DNA from: Pseudomonas sp. MIACH
Lineage (GTDB): Bacteria; Pseudomonadota; Gammaproteobacteria; Pseudomonadales; Pseudomonadaceae
Assembly: GCF_001269925.1 (NCBI RefSeq)
Contig: NZ_LHVO01000066.1
Coordinates: 1 to 64,000 of the forward strand
Direction of reading: 5' to 3'
DNA: 64,000 nucleotides
Shown: positions 52,096 to 60,975 of the stretch, in pieces
Layout of the letters: the number at the start of each line of letters is the position of its first letter
Position numbering within the stretch: position 1 is the stretch's first letter
Made by a program: the position numbers and the translations under genes
The notes under the pieces: generated by a model
The model's input: only the letters and a program-made list of their open reading frames with translations
Database searches by the model: none
What the model was told of the DNA's origin: nothing

Positions 52096-53055
52096 ATGAA
52101 ACAGAAAAAAGCCCAATGGCCCTGGCACCTGCTGACCGTAGTCGTGCTGGTCGGCCTGGCCGGCGCCTTGTATTACGCCACCTCGCTGATGTCCTACGAA
52201 TGGCGTTGGAACCGTGTCCCGCAATACTTCGCCTACCAGGCTGAAGAGTCCCAGCGCGCCGCAGACATCTCCACCGTCGTTGAACTGGTCCGTAAAGGCG
52301 ATGTGGCCGAAGTCACGCTGCGCAACGATGCCGGCGTCGAGCAACGCGTGAGTGTGGCCGACAACAGCTTGCAAGTGGCGCGCGGCGACGATGTGGCCGA
52401 GGGCGATGTCATCGGTGTTAACCGCCACTGGGCATTGGGCCCCTTGATGTGGGGCTTGTGGACCACGTTGTGGCTGTCGGTGGTATCCGGGATCCTCGGC
52501 CTGGCGATTGGCCTGGCCACGGGGTTGTGCCGACTCTCCACTAACCCGACCCTGCGCGATCTGTCGACGATCTACGTCGAACTGGTGCGTGGTACGCCGC
52601 TGTTGGTGCAGATTTTCATTTTCTACTTCTTTATCGGCACGGTGCTCAACCTGTCCCGGGAGTTTGCCGGGATCGCCGCGCTGTCACTGTTCACGGGCGC
52701 GTATGTGGCGGAAATCGTCCGCGCCGGCGTGCAGTCCATCACCCGTGGTCAGAACGAAGCCGCGCGCTCCCTGGGCCTGAGTGCCAGCCAGTCGATGCGT
52801 CATGTGGTGCTGCCGCAGGCCTTCAAACGCGTGTTGCCGCCGCTGGCCGGGCAATTTATCAGCCTGGTGAAAGACACCTCGCTGGTCTCGGTGATCGCCA
52901 TTACCGAACTGCTCAAAAGCGGTCGCGAAGTGATCACCACCTCGTTCTCGCCGTTTGAAATCCTGTTCTGCGTCGCAGGGTTGTACCTGCTGATCAACCT
53001 GCCGCTGTCGAAAATGGCCAGCCGGCTTGAGCGGAGGCTCGCCCAAAGTGATTGA
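52096..53055 (+). CDS. Amino-acid ABC transporter permease
   Basis: A 319-residue inner-membrane permease of the HisM/GltK type. It has an unusual N-terminal part: a first membrane segment (about 8-30), then about 75 residues likely in the periplasm (YEWRWNRVP ... RVSVADNSLQVA), then the standard 5-segment permease core. The EAA loop is visible as QNEAARSLGLSASQSMRHVVLPQAFK. A single permease gene implies a homodimer. It overlaps the ATPase gene. Confidence 0.92.
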   Translation: MKQKKAQWPWHLLTVVVLVGLAGALYYATSLMSYEWRWNRVPQYFAYQAEESQRAADISTVVELVRKGDVAEVTLRNDAGVEQRVSVADNSLQVARGDDVAEGDVIGVNRHWALGPLMWGLWTTLWLSVVSGILGLAIGLATGLCRLSTNPTLRDLSTIYVELVRGTPLLVQIFIFYFFIGTVLNLSREFAGIAALSLFTGAYVAEIVRAGVQSITRGQNEAARSLGLSASQSMRHVVLPQAFKRVLPPLAGQFISLVKDTSLVSVIAITELLKSGREVITTSFSPFEILFCVAGLYLLINLPLSKMASRLERRLAQSD

Positions 53056-53782
53056 AGTCCGCGATCTGGTAAAAGTCTTCGATACCCGTGGGCACGTGGT
53101 GCGCGCGGTGGACCATGTGACCACCCAGGTGGCCAAGGGTGAAGTGCTGGTGGTGATCGGCCCGTCCGGCTCCGGCAAGTCCACGTTCCTGCGTTGCCTC
53201 AACGGCCTGGAGGAGTTCGATTCGGGTTCGGTGAGCATCGACGGCCTGCAACTGGCCGATCCGAAAACCGATGTGAACGCCTATCGCCGTGAAGTCGGCA
53301 TGGTGTTCCAGCACTTCAACCTGTTCCCCCACATGACCGTGTTGGAAAACCTGTGCCTGGCGCAAAAAGTCGTGCGCAAGCGCGGCAAGAAGGAGCGCGA
53401 AGCCAAGGCCCTGGCGCTGCTGGAAAAGGTCGGCATTGCGCAGAAAGCCAACGAGTTTCCATCACGGCTTTCCGGCGGACAGCAACAGCGCGTGGCGATT
53501 GCCCGGGCGTTGGCGATGGAGCCCAAGGTGATGTTGTTCGACGAACCCACCTCGGCCCTCGATCCGGAAATGGTCGGCGAAGTGCTGGATGTCATGAAGA
53601 CCCTGGCCCTTGAAGGCATGACCATGGTCTGCGTCACCCACGAGATGGGCTTTGCCCGTGAAGTGGCGGATCGGGTGCTGTTCTTCGATCACGGCAAATT
53701 GCTGGAAGATGCAGCTCCGGCCGAGTTCTTCGCGGCGCCCAAAGATCCACGGGCCCAGGCGTTCCTGCGTCAGGTTCTATAA
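53048..53782 (+). CDS. Amino-acid ABC transporter ATP-binding protein (GltL/HisP type)
   Basis: A 244-residue ABC ATPase. Walker A is GPSGSGKST, the Q-loop is VFQHFNLFPHMT, the signature is LSGGQQQRVAIARALA, Walker B is VMLFDEPTSALDP, and the switch is VTHEMGFA. I chose the GTG at 53048 (MIEVRDLVKVF) because GGAGG lies 10 nt upstream and the length matches GltL; a TTG at 53027 is also in frame. It overlaps the permease by 8 nt. Confidence 0.93.
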   Translation: MIEVRDLVKVFDTRGHVVRAVDHVTTQVAKGEVLVVIGPSGSGKSTFLRCLNGLEEFDSGSVSIDGLQLADPKTDVNAYRREVGMVFQHFNLFPHMTVLENLCLAQKVVRKRGKKEREAKALALLEKVGIAQKANEFPSRLSGGQQQRVAIARALAMEPKVMLFDEPTSALDPEMVGEVLDVMKTLALEGMTMVCVTHEMGFAREVADRVLFFDHGKLLEDAAPAEFFAAPKDPRAQAFLRQVL

Positions 53783-53809
53783 GGCCCAGGTCTTTGAAAG
53801 CGGGGAGCG

Positions 53810-55717
53810 TCACACCTTGAACCTCCCCACGCACTGCTGCAAATCCGTTCCCAGTCGCGCCAGTTCGATACTGGCCGCCGCCGTCTGTGCGCTGGCGGCG
53901 GCGGTTTGCTCCGAGGCGTCGCGGACTTTCAACACACTGCGATTGATCTCTTCGGCCACTGCGCTTTGCTCCTCTGCCGCTGCGGCGATCTGCGGGTTCA
54001 TTTCCTGGATGACCGCCACCGTGCGGGCGATCTCCGTGAGGGAGTCCCCAGCGTTGCGGGCCAGGCCGACGCTGTTCTCGGTCAGGGTGCGGCTGTAGTC
54101 CATGATGTCGGCTACCTGTTGTGTACCGCTGTGCAGGCCTCCAATCAGCTCTTCGATTTCCTCTGCGGATTGCTGGGTGCGTTGGGCGAGACCGCGCACC
54201 TCATCGGCGACCACCGCAAATCCTTGACCGGCTTCGCCGGCCCGTGCGGCTTCTATCGCGGCATTGAACGCCAGCAGGTTGGTCTGCTGTGAAACCGACT
54301 TGATCACGTCCAGCACACTGCTGATTTTCTGGCTTTCCCTTTGCAGGCCCAGCATGGCTTGGCCTGCGCGCGCCATTTCATGGGCCAGGTGCTCAATTTG
54401 CGCCACCGCATCGGTCACGACCTGGTCACCCAGTTCAGTCTGTTGATTGGCCTCGCCAGCCGCGATCGAAGCCTGCTCGGCATGGCGCGCGACCTCTTGG
54501 GCGGTGGCGAGCATCTGGTTCATCGCGGTGGCGACCTGCTCGGTTTCATCGCGCTGATCATTTACGCCTGCGCGAGTTTGTTCGGTCACGGTGGAAAGCT
54601 CTTCGGCGGCGCTGGCGATTTGTCGCGCGTTGTCGCTGATGTTGCCGATCAGCCCCCGCAGGTTAAGCGTCATTTCGCTCATGCTCCTTTGCAACTGGCC
54701 CAATTCATCCCGGCGTCGGGTCTGCACATCGTGGCTCAAGTCGCCCTGGGCAATGCGATTGGCCACTGTCAGCGCCTTGCGCAACGGCCTGACGATCTGC
54801 CCGGCGATCAGCCAGGCGGCCAGGGTGCCGAAGAGCAACGCGGCGCCAGTAACCCCCAGGGTCTGGGTGCGGGCTTGCTCGGCTTCATTGTCGCGGCGTT
54901 GGGTCTGGTCCTGGCTCAGCAGATCGCTTTGCCCGAGCAGTTGGTCCAGCTGCTGCTCCAACTGGTTTTGCGTGTTCTCGGTGGCGAGCTGGGTTTCCTT
55001 CAGGCGTGTCAGGTGGGTGCGAATGCTGAGCACGGCATTTTTCAGCGTGCTGCTATCGACCGGCAGTTTGGCCACGGCCGCCTGAGCGGTTTCGAGGTTG
55101 CGTTCGGCGTCGCTGACGGCCTGGGCGTAGGCATCCAGCGAACTGGCGGCCCAGGCGGCGCTCTGGGCGCGATCTTCGGCCTGTTCGATGGCCTGGCGCA
55201 GGTCTTCGATGGCATCCAGGGCCTTGGTGTCCTCCTGGTCCGGCAGATCGCTTGCCAGTTGTGCCAGCACATCGCCGGTTCGCGCGCTGCTCTGCTTGAG
55301 TTGCTCTCGGGCATTTTCGCGTTGCTCGACCAGCGAGGGCACATCCTTGAGGGTGGTTTTGAAACTCGCACTGATGCGGGCCATCTCCTTCAGGTACTCA
55401 ATGGATTTTGGCGCTTTTAGCCGTGGCGAAAGCTCCACCAGCAGTCCGTCGATCTTTACCGTGCTCACGCTCAACTTATTGAAGCTGGCGCTATCGTCCA
55501 GGGTGCGGTAAACGATCCTGTCGGCCCGCAGTTCTTCGCCAGTCACCGCCAATTGCGCGAGCACTGTCAGTGTTTGCGAGCGGTAAAGGGATGCAGCCAG
55601 CGCCTGCCAGCCAGTCACGGCAATCACAAGGCTCAACGCCAGGACCAGGGAGAAGCCCAGGACCAGTTTGAGGGTGACACTGGCGTCACCGAGCAGGTGA
55701 GTCATTCGACGAAGCAT
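53810..55717 (-). CDS. Methyl-accepting chemotaxis protein with HBM-type sensor domain (copy 1)
   Basis: A 635-residue chemoreceptor. TM1 lies at about 17-37. The periplasmic region of about 255 residues is entirely helical and matches the helical bimodular (HBM) class of McpS/McpK. TM2 lies at about 292-315, then HAMP, then the signalling domain with the conserved tip (VVADEVRGLAQRTQQSAEEI). It lacks a CheR-binding pentapeptide. Start at 55717 has GGAGG 6 nt upstream. P. aeruginosa has an HBM receptor (McpK, for 2-oxoglutarate) at the same locus, but the ligand here is not known. It converges with the ABC ATPase gene. Confidence 0.9.
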   Translation of the reverse strand: MLRRMTHLLGDASVTLKLVLGFSLVLALSLVIAVTGWQALAASLYRSQTLTVLAQLAVTGEELRADRIVYRTLDDSASFNKLSVSTVKIDGLLVELSPRLKAPKSIEYLKEMARISASFKTTLKDVPSLVEQRENAREQLKQSSARTGDVLAQLASDLPDQEDTKALDAIEDLRQAIEQAEDRAQSAAWAASSLDAYAQAVSDAERNLETAQAAVAKLPVDSSTLKNAVLSIRTHLTRLKETQLATENTQNQLEQQLDQLLGQSDLLSQDQTQRRDNEAEQARTQTLGVTGAALLFGTLAAWLIAGQIVRPLRKALTVANRIAQGDLSHDVQTRRRDELGQLQRSMSEMTLNLRGLIGNISDNARQIASAAEELSTVTEQTRAGVNDQRDETEQVATAMNQMLATAQEVARHAEQASIAAGEANQQTELGDQVVTDAVAQIEHLAHEMARAGQAMLGLQRESQKISSVLDVIKSVSQQTNLLAFNAAIEAARAGEAGQGFAVVADEVRGLAQRTQQSAEEIEELIGGLHSGTQQVADIMDYSRTLTENSVGLARNAGDSLTEIARTVAVIQEMNPQIAAAAEEQSAVAEEINRSVLKVRDASEQTAAASAQTAAASIELARLGTDLQQCVGRFKV

Positions 55718-55882
55718 GATTAACCTCCGACAAGTGAACAGTGAGCGTTCTCAAGGTGCGCAGGCACGTTGAGCTGAGTGAAACGCTAGTTCTCTTGGCG
55801 CAGGAATGAGGCTGATAAACGCGTAGGAAATTTCACAGGCTGCAGGCGGCGACCCAGGGCAGGTCGCCGCGCGGGGAAGGGG

Positions 55883-57799
55883 TCAGATCCGGAAACGGCC
55901 AACCAGTGTTTGCAGATGGGTGCCCAGGCGCGCCAGCTCGGTACTCGACGCGGCGGTCTCTTCGCTGGCCGCCGCCGTCTGTTCCGAGATATCGCGCACA
56001 TTCAACACGCTGCGGTTGATCTCTTCAGCCACGGCGCTTTGCTGCTCGGCGGCGGTGGCGATCTGGGAGTTCATCGCCTGGATGGTTGAGACCGTACGAG
56101 TGATGTTCTCCAGGGTGGTGCCGGCGCGGCGAGTCAGCTCGACACTGCTGTCGGTGAGGCCACGGCTATTGTCCATGATGTTCGCCACCTGCTGGGTGCC
56201 GCTTTGCAGGCCGACAATCAGCTCTTCGATTTCTTCGGTGGACTTTTGGGTGCGCTGGGCCAGGCTGCGCACTTCATCGGCCACCACTGCGAAACCGCGT
56301 CCGGCTTCACCGGCACGCGCGGCTTCAATCGCCGCGTTCAGGGCCAGCAGGTTGGTTTGCTGTGCCACCGACTTGATCACGTCGAGCACGCTGCCGATCT
56401 TGTCGCTTTCGCGTTTGAGATGGCCCATGGCCTCGGTGGAGTTACCCACTTCGGTGGCCAGGCGTTCGATCTGGGCGATGGCTTCGCCGACGACCTTGTC
56501 GCCTTCGCGCGCCTGCTGGTCTGCGGCCAGGGCGGCTTCAGAGGCTTCCTCGGCGTTGCGTGCCACTTCCTGCACGGTGGCGGCCATTTCATTCATGGCG
56601 GTGGCCACCTGGTCGGTCTCGACCTTCTGGCTGTTGACCCCGGCGCTGGTCTGTTCGGTCACCGCCGACAGCTGTTCGGCGGCGCTGGCGATCTGGGTGA
56701 CGCCGTCGCTGATGCCGCCGATCAACTCGCGCAGGCCCACCGTCATGCTTTGCATGGCGCGTTGCAGTTGCCCCAGCTCATCCTGGCGCAGTGAAATGAG
56801 GTCTTGGCTCAGGTCGCCTGAAGCTACGCGTTCTGCAACTTTGAGGGTCTGGTTCAGCGGGAGGATGATCTGCCGCGTGATGGCCCAGGCAGCGACCAGT
56901 CCGAAGATCAACGCGAGCGCGGTGGCCAGCAGCAACAGGTTCTTGGCCTGCGCCGCGTCGGTATCGCGCACGACGGTTTGGGAGAGGGTCAGTTTTTTAC
57001 TGCGGTCGAGCAGGATATCGCCCTGTTCGCCCATCTTTTTCATGGCCGCGGCAGTCGTCACCTGGGAGTCACGGTATTGGCTGACAGCGGCGCGATAGGC
57101 CTGCAGCGACACGCTGGCCTGTTGCAGGTTGGTTGCGTATTGCTCAGGCAACGTACCGTTGAGGGCGGCGATTTTCTTCAGGGCATTGTCGATGGCGTCC
57201 AACGCCGGCTGTTCGGCTTCAACCTTGCCGCTGTAGGTGTAGCCGCGCACCTGGAACCGCGCCTGCTGGATCAGCTTGCTCAGCCCGACCACGCTGTCGA
57301 ACTGGGTAACGCTGTCGCCTTGCAGCAGGGCTTTTTCGATCTCGCTGATCTTGATCACCGCGTTGTCAGCAGTATCGCCCAGCTTGCTGCGGGCGTTTTC
57401 GCGGTTGGCGCCGGCCTGAACCATGTCGTCGAATGCGCGCTTGTATTGATCGATGGCTGTCAGCTGCTCGTCCACCAGCAAATTGTCGGCAGGTTGATCG
57501 ATCAAGGTATCGGCGGTTTTCAGGCCGTTTTGCAGTTTGCCAATCAGCTCGTTGACTTCCGTCGGGCCCTGTTCGCCCCGGCGCATTTCGTAGTCCAGGC
57601 GAGCCAGGCGCAGGTCCTTGGTGAGCTCGTTGACGCTGGAAATGTAGCCCAGCTTGTCGCCCCGGCTGATCACGCTGCCCAGGCCGGACCAGCCGGTGAA
57701 GGTGATCATCAGGGTCAAGAGTAATACCAAGCCAAAGCCTACGCCCAGCTTGGTTTTGACGCTGACATTCCCCAGTTTCTCGGCTAACCAACGATACAT
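55883..57799 (-). CDS. Methyl-accepting chemotaxis protein with HBM-type sensor domain (copy 2)
   Basis: A 638-residue chemoreceptor with the same layout as its neighbour: TM1 at about 17-37, a helical HBM-type periplasmic region of about 250 residues, TM2 at about 285-310, HAMP, and the signalling domain (VVADEVRSLAQRTQKSTEEI tip). The signalling parts of the two proteins are close to identical, whereas the sensor parts differ strongly. Start at 57799 has GGGGAG 8 nt upstream; the upstream in-frame ATG at 57838 has no ribosome site. Confidence 0.9.
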   Translation of the reverse strand: MYRWLAEKLGNVSVKTKLGVGFGLVLLLTLMITFTGWSGLGSVISRGDKLGYISSVNELTKDLRLARLDYEMRRGEQGPTEVNELIGKLQNGLKTADTLIDQPADNLLVDEQLTAIDQYKRAFDDMVQAGANRENARSKLGDTADNAVIKISEIEKALLQGDSVTQFDSVVGLSKLIQQARFQVRGYTYSGKVEAEQPALDAIDNALKKIAALNGTLPEQYATNLQQASVSLQAYRAAVSQYRDSQVTTAAAMKKMGEQGDILLDRSKKLTLSQTVVRDTDAAQAKNLLLLATALALIFGLVAAWAITRQIILPLNQTLKVAERVASGDLSQDLISLRQDELGQLQRAMQSMTVGLRELIGGISDGVTQIASAAEQLSAVTEQTSAGVNSQKVETDQVATAMNEMAATVQEVARNAEEASEAALAADQQAREGDKVVGEAIAQIERLATEVGNSTEAMGHLKRESDKIGSVLDVIKSVAQQTNLLALNAAIEAARAGEAGRGFAVVADEVRSLAQRTQKSTEEIEELIVGLQSGTQQVANIMDNSRGLTDSSVELTRRAGTTLENITRTVSTIQAMNSQIATAAEQQSAVAEEINRSVLNVRDISEQTAAASEETAASSTELARLGTHLQTLVGRFRI

Positions 57800-57878
57800 G
57801 CTGCGAACTCCCCTGGAACAAGGCTTTGACTTATTCACGGGTTATCGGCCTGCATACGGAATTCTGTAGCGACGCTGT

Positions 57879-57975
57879 CCCCTGTGGGAGGGGGTTTGCT
57901 CCTGATCGCTGTGGGTCAGTCAGCACTTCTGATACTGAACCACCGCCATCGGGAGCAAGCCCCCTCCCACAGGGG
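57879..57975. repeat. REP doublet (REPIN), GTGGGAGGGGG type
   Basis: Inverted arms CCCCTGTGGGAGGGGGTTTGC and GCAAGCCCCCTCCCACAGGGG between the chemoreceptor start and the rsmE stop. Confidence 0.9.
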
Positions 57976-57988
57976 AACAGCGGTGGGT

Positions 57989-58696
57989 TCAGAACAGGCG
58001 AGAGAGCAGGGCGGTGACGGCCGTTTCGACGCGTAGGATGCGCGCACCCAATTGCACTGGCTGCAAGCCGGCCTTGGCCAGCAAATCCACTTCGTAGGGA
58101 ATCCAGCCGCCTTCCGGGCCGATCGCCAGGGTGACCGGTTCGTCCAGGCCGCGTGGGCAGGGTGGGTAGTCGCCGGGATGGCCAATCAGGCCAAGGGTGC
58201 CTTCGGTCATGGCTGGCAGGCGATCTTCGACGAAAGGTTTGAAGCGCTTTTCGATAATGATCTCGGGCAGCACCGTGTCCCGCGCCTGTTCCAGGCCGAG
58301 GATCAGTTGCTCGCGAACGGCCTCGGGTTCCAGGAACGGCGTTTGCCAGAAGCTCTTTTCCACCCGATAACTGTTGACCAGCACCACTTTCGGCACACCC
58401 ATGGCCGCCACGGTTTGCAGCACCCGGCGCAGCATTTTCGGGCGTGGCAGGGCCAGCAGCAGGGTCAGGGGCAGTTTGGCCGGTGGTGGTTGGTCGAAGC
58501 TCACTTGCAGTTCGGCTTCGTGGGCTTCCAGGCGCAGCAGCTGCGCGTTGCCCATCAACCCGCCAATGCGTCCGACCCGCAGGCTATCGCCTACAGCGGC
58601 GCGGTGGACTTCCTGCATATGCACCAGGCGCCGGTCACGCAGGATCACCCGGTCGGCCGCAATGAAGTCGGCATCGAACAGCAGCAGCAGGTTCAC
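57989..58696 (-). CDS. rsmE: 16S rRNA (uracil(1498)-N3)-methyltransferase RsmE
   Basis: A 235-residue SPOUT methyltransferase that modifies U1498 in helix 44 of 16S rRNA. The N-terminal PUA-like part contains VHRAAVGDSLRVG. The SAM-binding knot is LAIGPEGGW followed by PVQLGARILRVETA near the end, typical of RsmE. The start overlaps the tatC stop by 4 nt, so it is the last gene of the tat unit on this strand. Confidence 0.95.
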   Translation of the reverse strand: MNLLLLFDADFIAADRVILRDRRLVHMQEVHRAAVGDSLRVGRIGGLMGNAQLLRLEAHEAELQVSFDQPPPAKLPLTLLLALPRPKMLRRVLQTVAAMGVPKVVLVNSYRVEKSFWQTPFLEPEAVREQLILGLEQARDTVLPEIIIEKRFKPFVEDRLPAMTEGTLGLIGHPGDYPPCPRGLDEPVTLAIGPEGGWIPYEVDLLAKAGLQPVQLGARILRVETAVTALLSRLF

Positions 58697-59484
58697 GGCT
58701 GGGTCGCTGGCGGCTGGTCGTCGTCGGCGGGTTGGTCATCCGGGTGATCGCCACGCTTGCTGATCAAGCCGCTGAACAGGATGCCAATCTCGAACAGCAT
58801 CCACATCGGCACGGCCAGCAGGGTCTGGGAGAAGATGTCCGGCGGCGTGAGGATCATGCCGACCACGAAGCAGCCGATAATCACATACGGGCGGATCTTC
58901 TTCAGGTACTGCACGTTGACCACGCCGATCCACACCAGCAACACCACGGCCACCGGGATTTCGAAGGCGACGCCAAAGGCGAAGAACAGCGTCATCACGA
59001 AGTCGAGGTAGCTGGTGATGTCGGTCATCATCTCCACGCCGGCCGGGGTAGCGGCGGCGAAGAACTTGAAGATCAACGGGAACACCAGGAAGTAGGCGAA
59101 GGCCATGCCGGTGTAGAACAGCAGGATGCTCGATACCAGCAAGGGCACTGCGATGCGCTTCTCATGCTTGTACAGGCCCGGCGCGATAAAGCCCCAGATC
59201 TGATGCAGGATCACCGGGATCGCCAGGAACAGCGAGACCATCATCGTCAGCTTCAACGGCGTGAGGAACGGCGATGACACATCGGTGGCGATCATCGTCG
59301 CACCGGCCGGCAGGTACTGGCGCAGCGGCGTGGAGACGAAGGTGTAGATCTGCTGGGTGAAGGCGAACAGCCCGGCAAAAATGATGAAGATTGCCGCGAC
59401 GCAACGCAGCAGGCGGGTCCGCAGCTCGGTGAGGTGCGAGACCAGCGGCATATGCTGGTCGTTTTCCGGTTTATCAGCGCTCAT
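58693..59484 (-). CDS. tatC: Twin-arginine translocase subunit TatC
   Basis: A 263-residue inner-membrane protein with 6 membrane segments that recognises twin-arginine signal peptides together with TatB. The conserved first cytoplasmic region LVSHLTELRTRLLR (with the Glu in LTELR) and FAYFLVFPLIFKFF are visible. The C-terminal tail is Asp/Pro-rich. It overlaps tatB and rsmE by 4 nt each. Confidence 0.97.
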   Translation of the reverse strand: MSADKPENDQHMPLVSHLTELRTRLLRCVAAIFIIFAGLFAFTQQIYTFVSTPLRQYLPAGATMIATDVSSPFLTPLKLTMMVSLFLAIPVILHQIWGFIAPGLYKHEKRIAVPLLVSSILLFYTGMAFAYFLVFPLIFKFFAAATPAGVEMMTDITSYLDFVMTLFFAFGVAFEIPVAVVLLVWIGVVNVQYLKKIRPYVIIGCFVVGMILTPPDIFSQTLLAVPMWMLFEIGILFSGLISKRGDHPDDQPADDDQPPATQP

Positions 59485-59891
59485 GGGGCTCGCGGCGGCA
59501 ATGTAGGGTCATGGGGCGCGGGCGACGCAACGGGCGTCGGCGCAGGCTCGGTTGGGGCAGTCGGGATCGGGGCGACGGGCGGGATTTCAACCGCAGGTGC
59601 GATGCTGTGCTCGGCCACAGGCTCCACCGGCTTGGTGGGTTCCTGTACCGGCGACAGTATTTTCCGGGCTTCCTGCTCCAACGACAGAATATGTTCGTTG
59701 TGCAGTTGGCGGCGGATCTCGTCGGCGCCGATTTCCCGTTCAACTTCCTGTTTGATGGCGTTGAAACTGCGTTTCAGGCGCCCGATCCACAGGCCGGCCG
59801 TGCGTGCGGCACCGGGCAGGCGTTCTGGCCCGAGTACCAACAAGGCAACAAGGCCGACGAGCAGCAGTTCAGAGAAGCTGATACCAAACAT
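59481..59891 (-). CDS. tatB: Twin-arginine translocase subunit TatB
   Basis: A 136-residue single-span protein. The N terminus MFGISFSELLLVGLVALLVL has the conserved Glu8 and is followed by a Gly-Pro hinge, an amphipathic helix (LPGAARTAGLWIGRLKRSF) and a Pro/Ala-rich tail (about 85-136) typical of TatB. It works with TatC to bind substrates. It starts 10 nt after tatA and overlaps tatC by 4 nt. Confidence 0.95.
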   Translation of the reverse strand: MFGISFSELLLVGLVALLVLGPERLPGAARTAGLWIGRLKRSFNAIKQEVEREIGADEIRRQLHNEHILSLEQEARKILSPVQEPTKPVEPVAEHSIAPAVEIPPVAPIPTAPTEPAPTPVASPAPHDPTLPPRAP

Positions 59892-59901
59892 TAGTCAGTG
59901 C

Positions 59902-60180
59902 TCACGAGTCTTTGCGGGTCGGCTCTTGGACTTTTTCAGCCTGCACGTCGAAGGTACGACGCTCGGTGATCGGCTGGGTGGCCTGGGGGTGGACAGGCTG
60001 GGCCGGTGGCACGGGGTTGGCGGCAGGGTCGGCCGGTTTTTCGTCGTCGTTCATGGCTTTGCGAAAGCCCTTGATCGACTCGCCCACGTCGGTGCCGAGG
60101 TTTTTGAGTTTCTTGGTGCCGAATACCAGTACCACCACCACCAGAATGACGATCCAGTGTTTCCAGTCAAAAATGCCCAT
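59902..60180 (-). CDS. tatA: Twin-arginine translocase subunit TatA
   Basis: A 92-residue single-span protein that assembles into the translocation pore. It has MGIFDWKHWIVILVVVVLVF, the FGTKKL hinge (Phe-Gly), an amphipathic helix (LKNLGTDVGESIKGFRKAM) and an acidic, Pro-rich tail. GAGGATTTG lies upstream of the ATG. First gene of tatABC here, following hisE by 26 nt. Confidence 0.96.
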   Translation of the reverse strand: MGIFDWKHWIVILVVVVLVFGTKKLKNLGTDVGESIKGFRKAMNDDEKPADPAANPVPPAQPVHPQATQPITERRTFDVQAEKVQEPTRKDS

Positions 60181-60206
60181 GCTGCAAATCCTCTAGTCTT
60201 AGTTAT

Positions 60207-60539
60207 TCAAGCGGACGGGCGCGAGGCCTTTTCGGCATGCCCGGACAAGCCGAAGCGACGGTCCAGTTCATCCAGCACGGCCTGTGGATGCTGCCCCAGT
60301 TGGGCGAGCATGACCAGGCTATGGAACCACAAGTCAGCGGTCTCGTAGATTACATCGCTGCAATCGCCGCTGATTTGCGCATCCTTGGCGGCGATGATGG
60401 TCTCGATGGACTCTTCGCCGAGTTTTTCCAGGATCTTGTTCAAGCCCTTGTGGTACAGGCTGGCGACGTAGGAGCTGTCGGCATCCGCGCCTTTGCGGTC
60501 TTCCAGCACCTGGGCCACACGGTTGAGGGTATCGCTCAT
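60207..60539 (-). CDS. hisE: Phosphoribosyl-ATP pyrophosphatase HisE
   Basis: A 110-residue MazG-fold enzyme that releases pyrophosphate from PR-ATP, step 2 of histidine synthesis. Motifs are KILEKLGEESIETIIAAKD (the Mg-binding EExxE-like helix) and DVIYETADLWFHSLVML (ExxD). In enterobacteria this is fused to HisI; here the two are separate. Start at 60539, 3 nt after the hisI stop. Confidence 0.96.
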   Translation of the reverse strand: MSDTLNRVAQVLEDRKGADADSSYVASLYHKGLNKILEKLGEESIETIIAAKDAQISGDCSDVIYETADLWFHSLVMLAQLGQHPQAVLDELDRRFGLSGHAEKASRPSA

Positions 60540-60541
60540 GT

Positions 60542-60934
60542 TCAGTGTCCTGCGGAGTAGATGGCGTGCGGGTCTTTGAGCACCGGCTCTACAACCTTCC
60601 ATTCGCCGTTCTCTAACACGCGATAGAAGCAGCTGTGTCGGCCGGTGTGGCAGGCGATGTCGCCAATCTGCTCGACCTTGAGGATCACCACGTCGGCGTC
60701 GCAGTCGATGCGCATCTCGTGCAGGGTTTGCACATGCCCGGACTCTTCGCCCTTGCGCCACAGTTTGCCACGGGAACGTGACCAGTAAATGGCGCGCTGC
60801 TCAGTGGCGGTGAGGCTCAGGGCCTCGCGGTTCATCCAGGCCATCATCAGCACGCGCCCGGTCTTGTAGTCCTGGGCAATGGCCGGCACCAGGCCGTCAC
60901 TGTCCCACTTGATCTCGTCCAGCCAGTCTTTCAT
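60542..60934 (-). CDS. hisI: Phosphoribosyl-AMP cyclohydrolase HisI
   Basis: A 130-residue zinc/Mg enzyme that opens the adenine ring of PR-AMP, step 3 of histidine synthesis. Ligands are in RIDCDADVV (Cys and two Asp) and ACHTGRHSCFYRVL (two Cys with His). I chose the ATG at 60934 (MKDWLDEIKWD) because CGGAG lies 6 nt upstream; a TTG at 60949 is also in frame. Confidence 0.96.
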   Translation of the reverse strand: MKDWLDEIKWDSDGLVPAIAQDYKTGRVLMMAWMNREALSLTATEQRAIYWSRSRGKLWRKGEESGHVQTLHEMRIDCDADVVILKVEQIGDIACHTGRHSCFYRVLENGEWKVVEPVLKDPHAIYSAGH

Positions 60935-60975
60935 GTTCGGCTCCGGCAATTTGCGACAGTGTATAACCGGATTGG

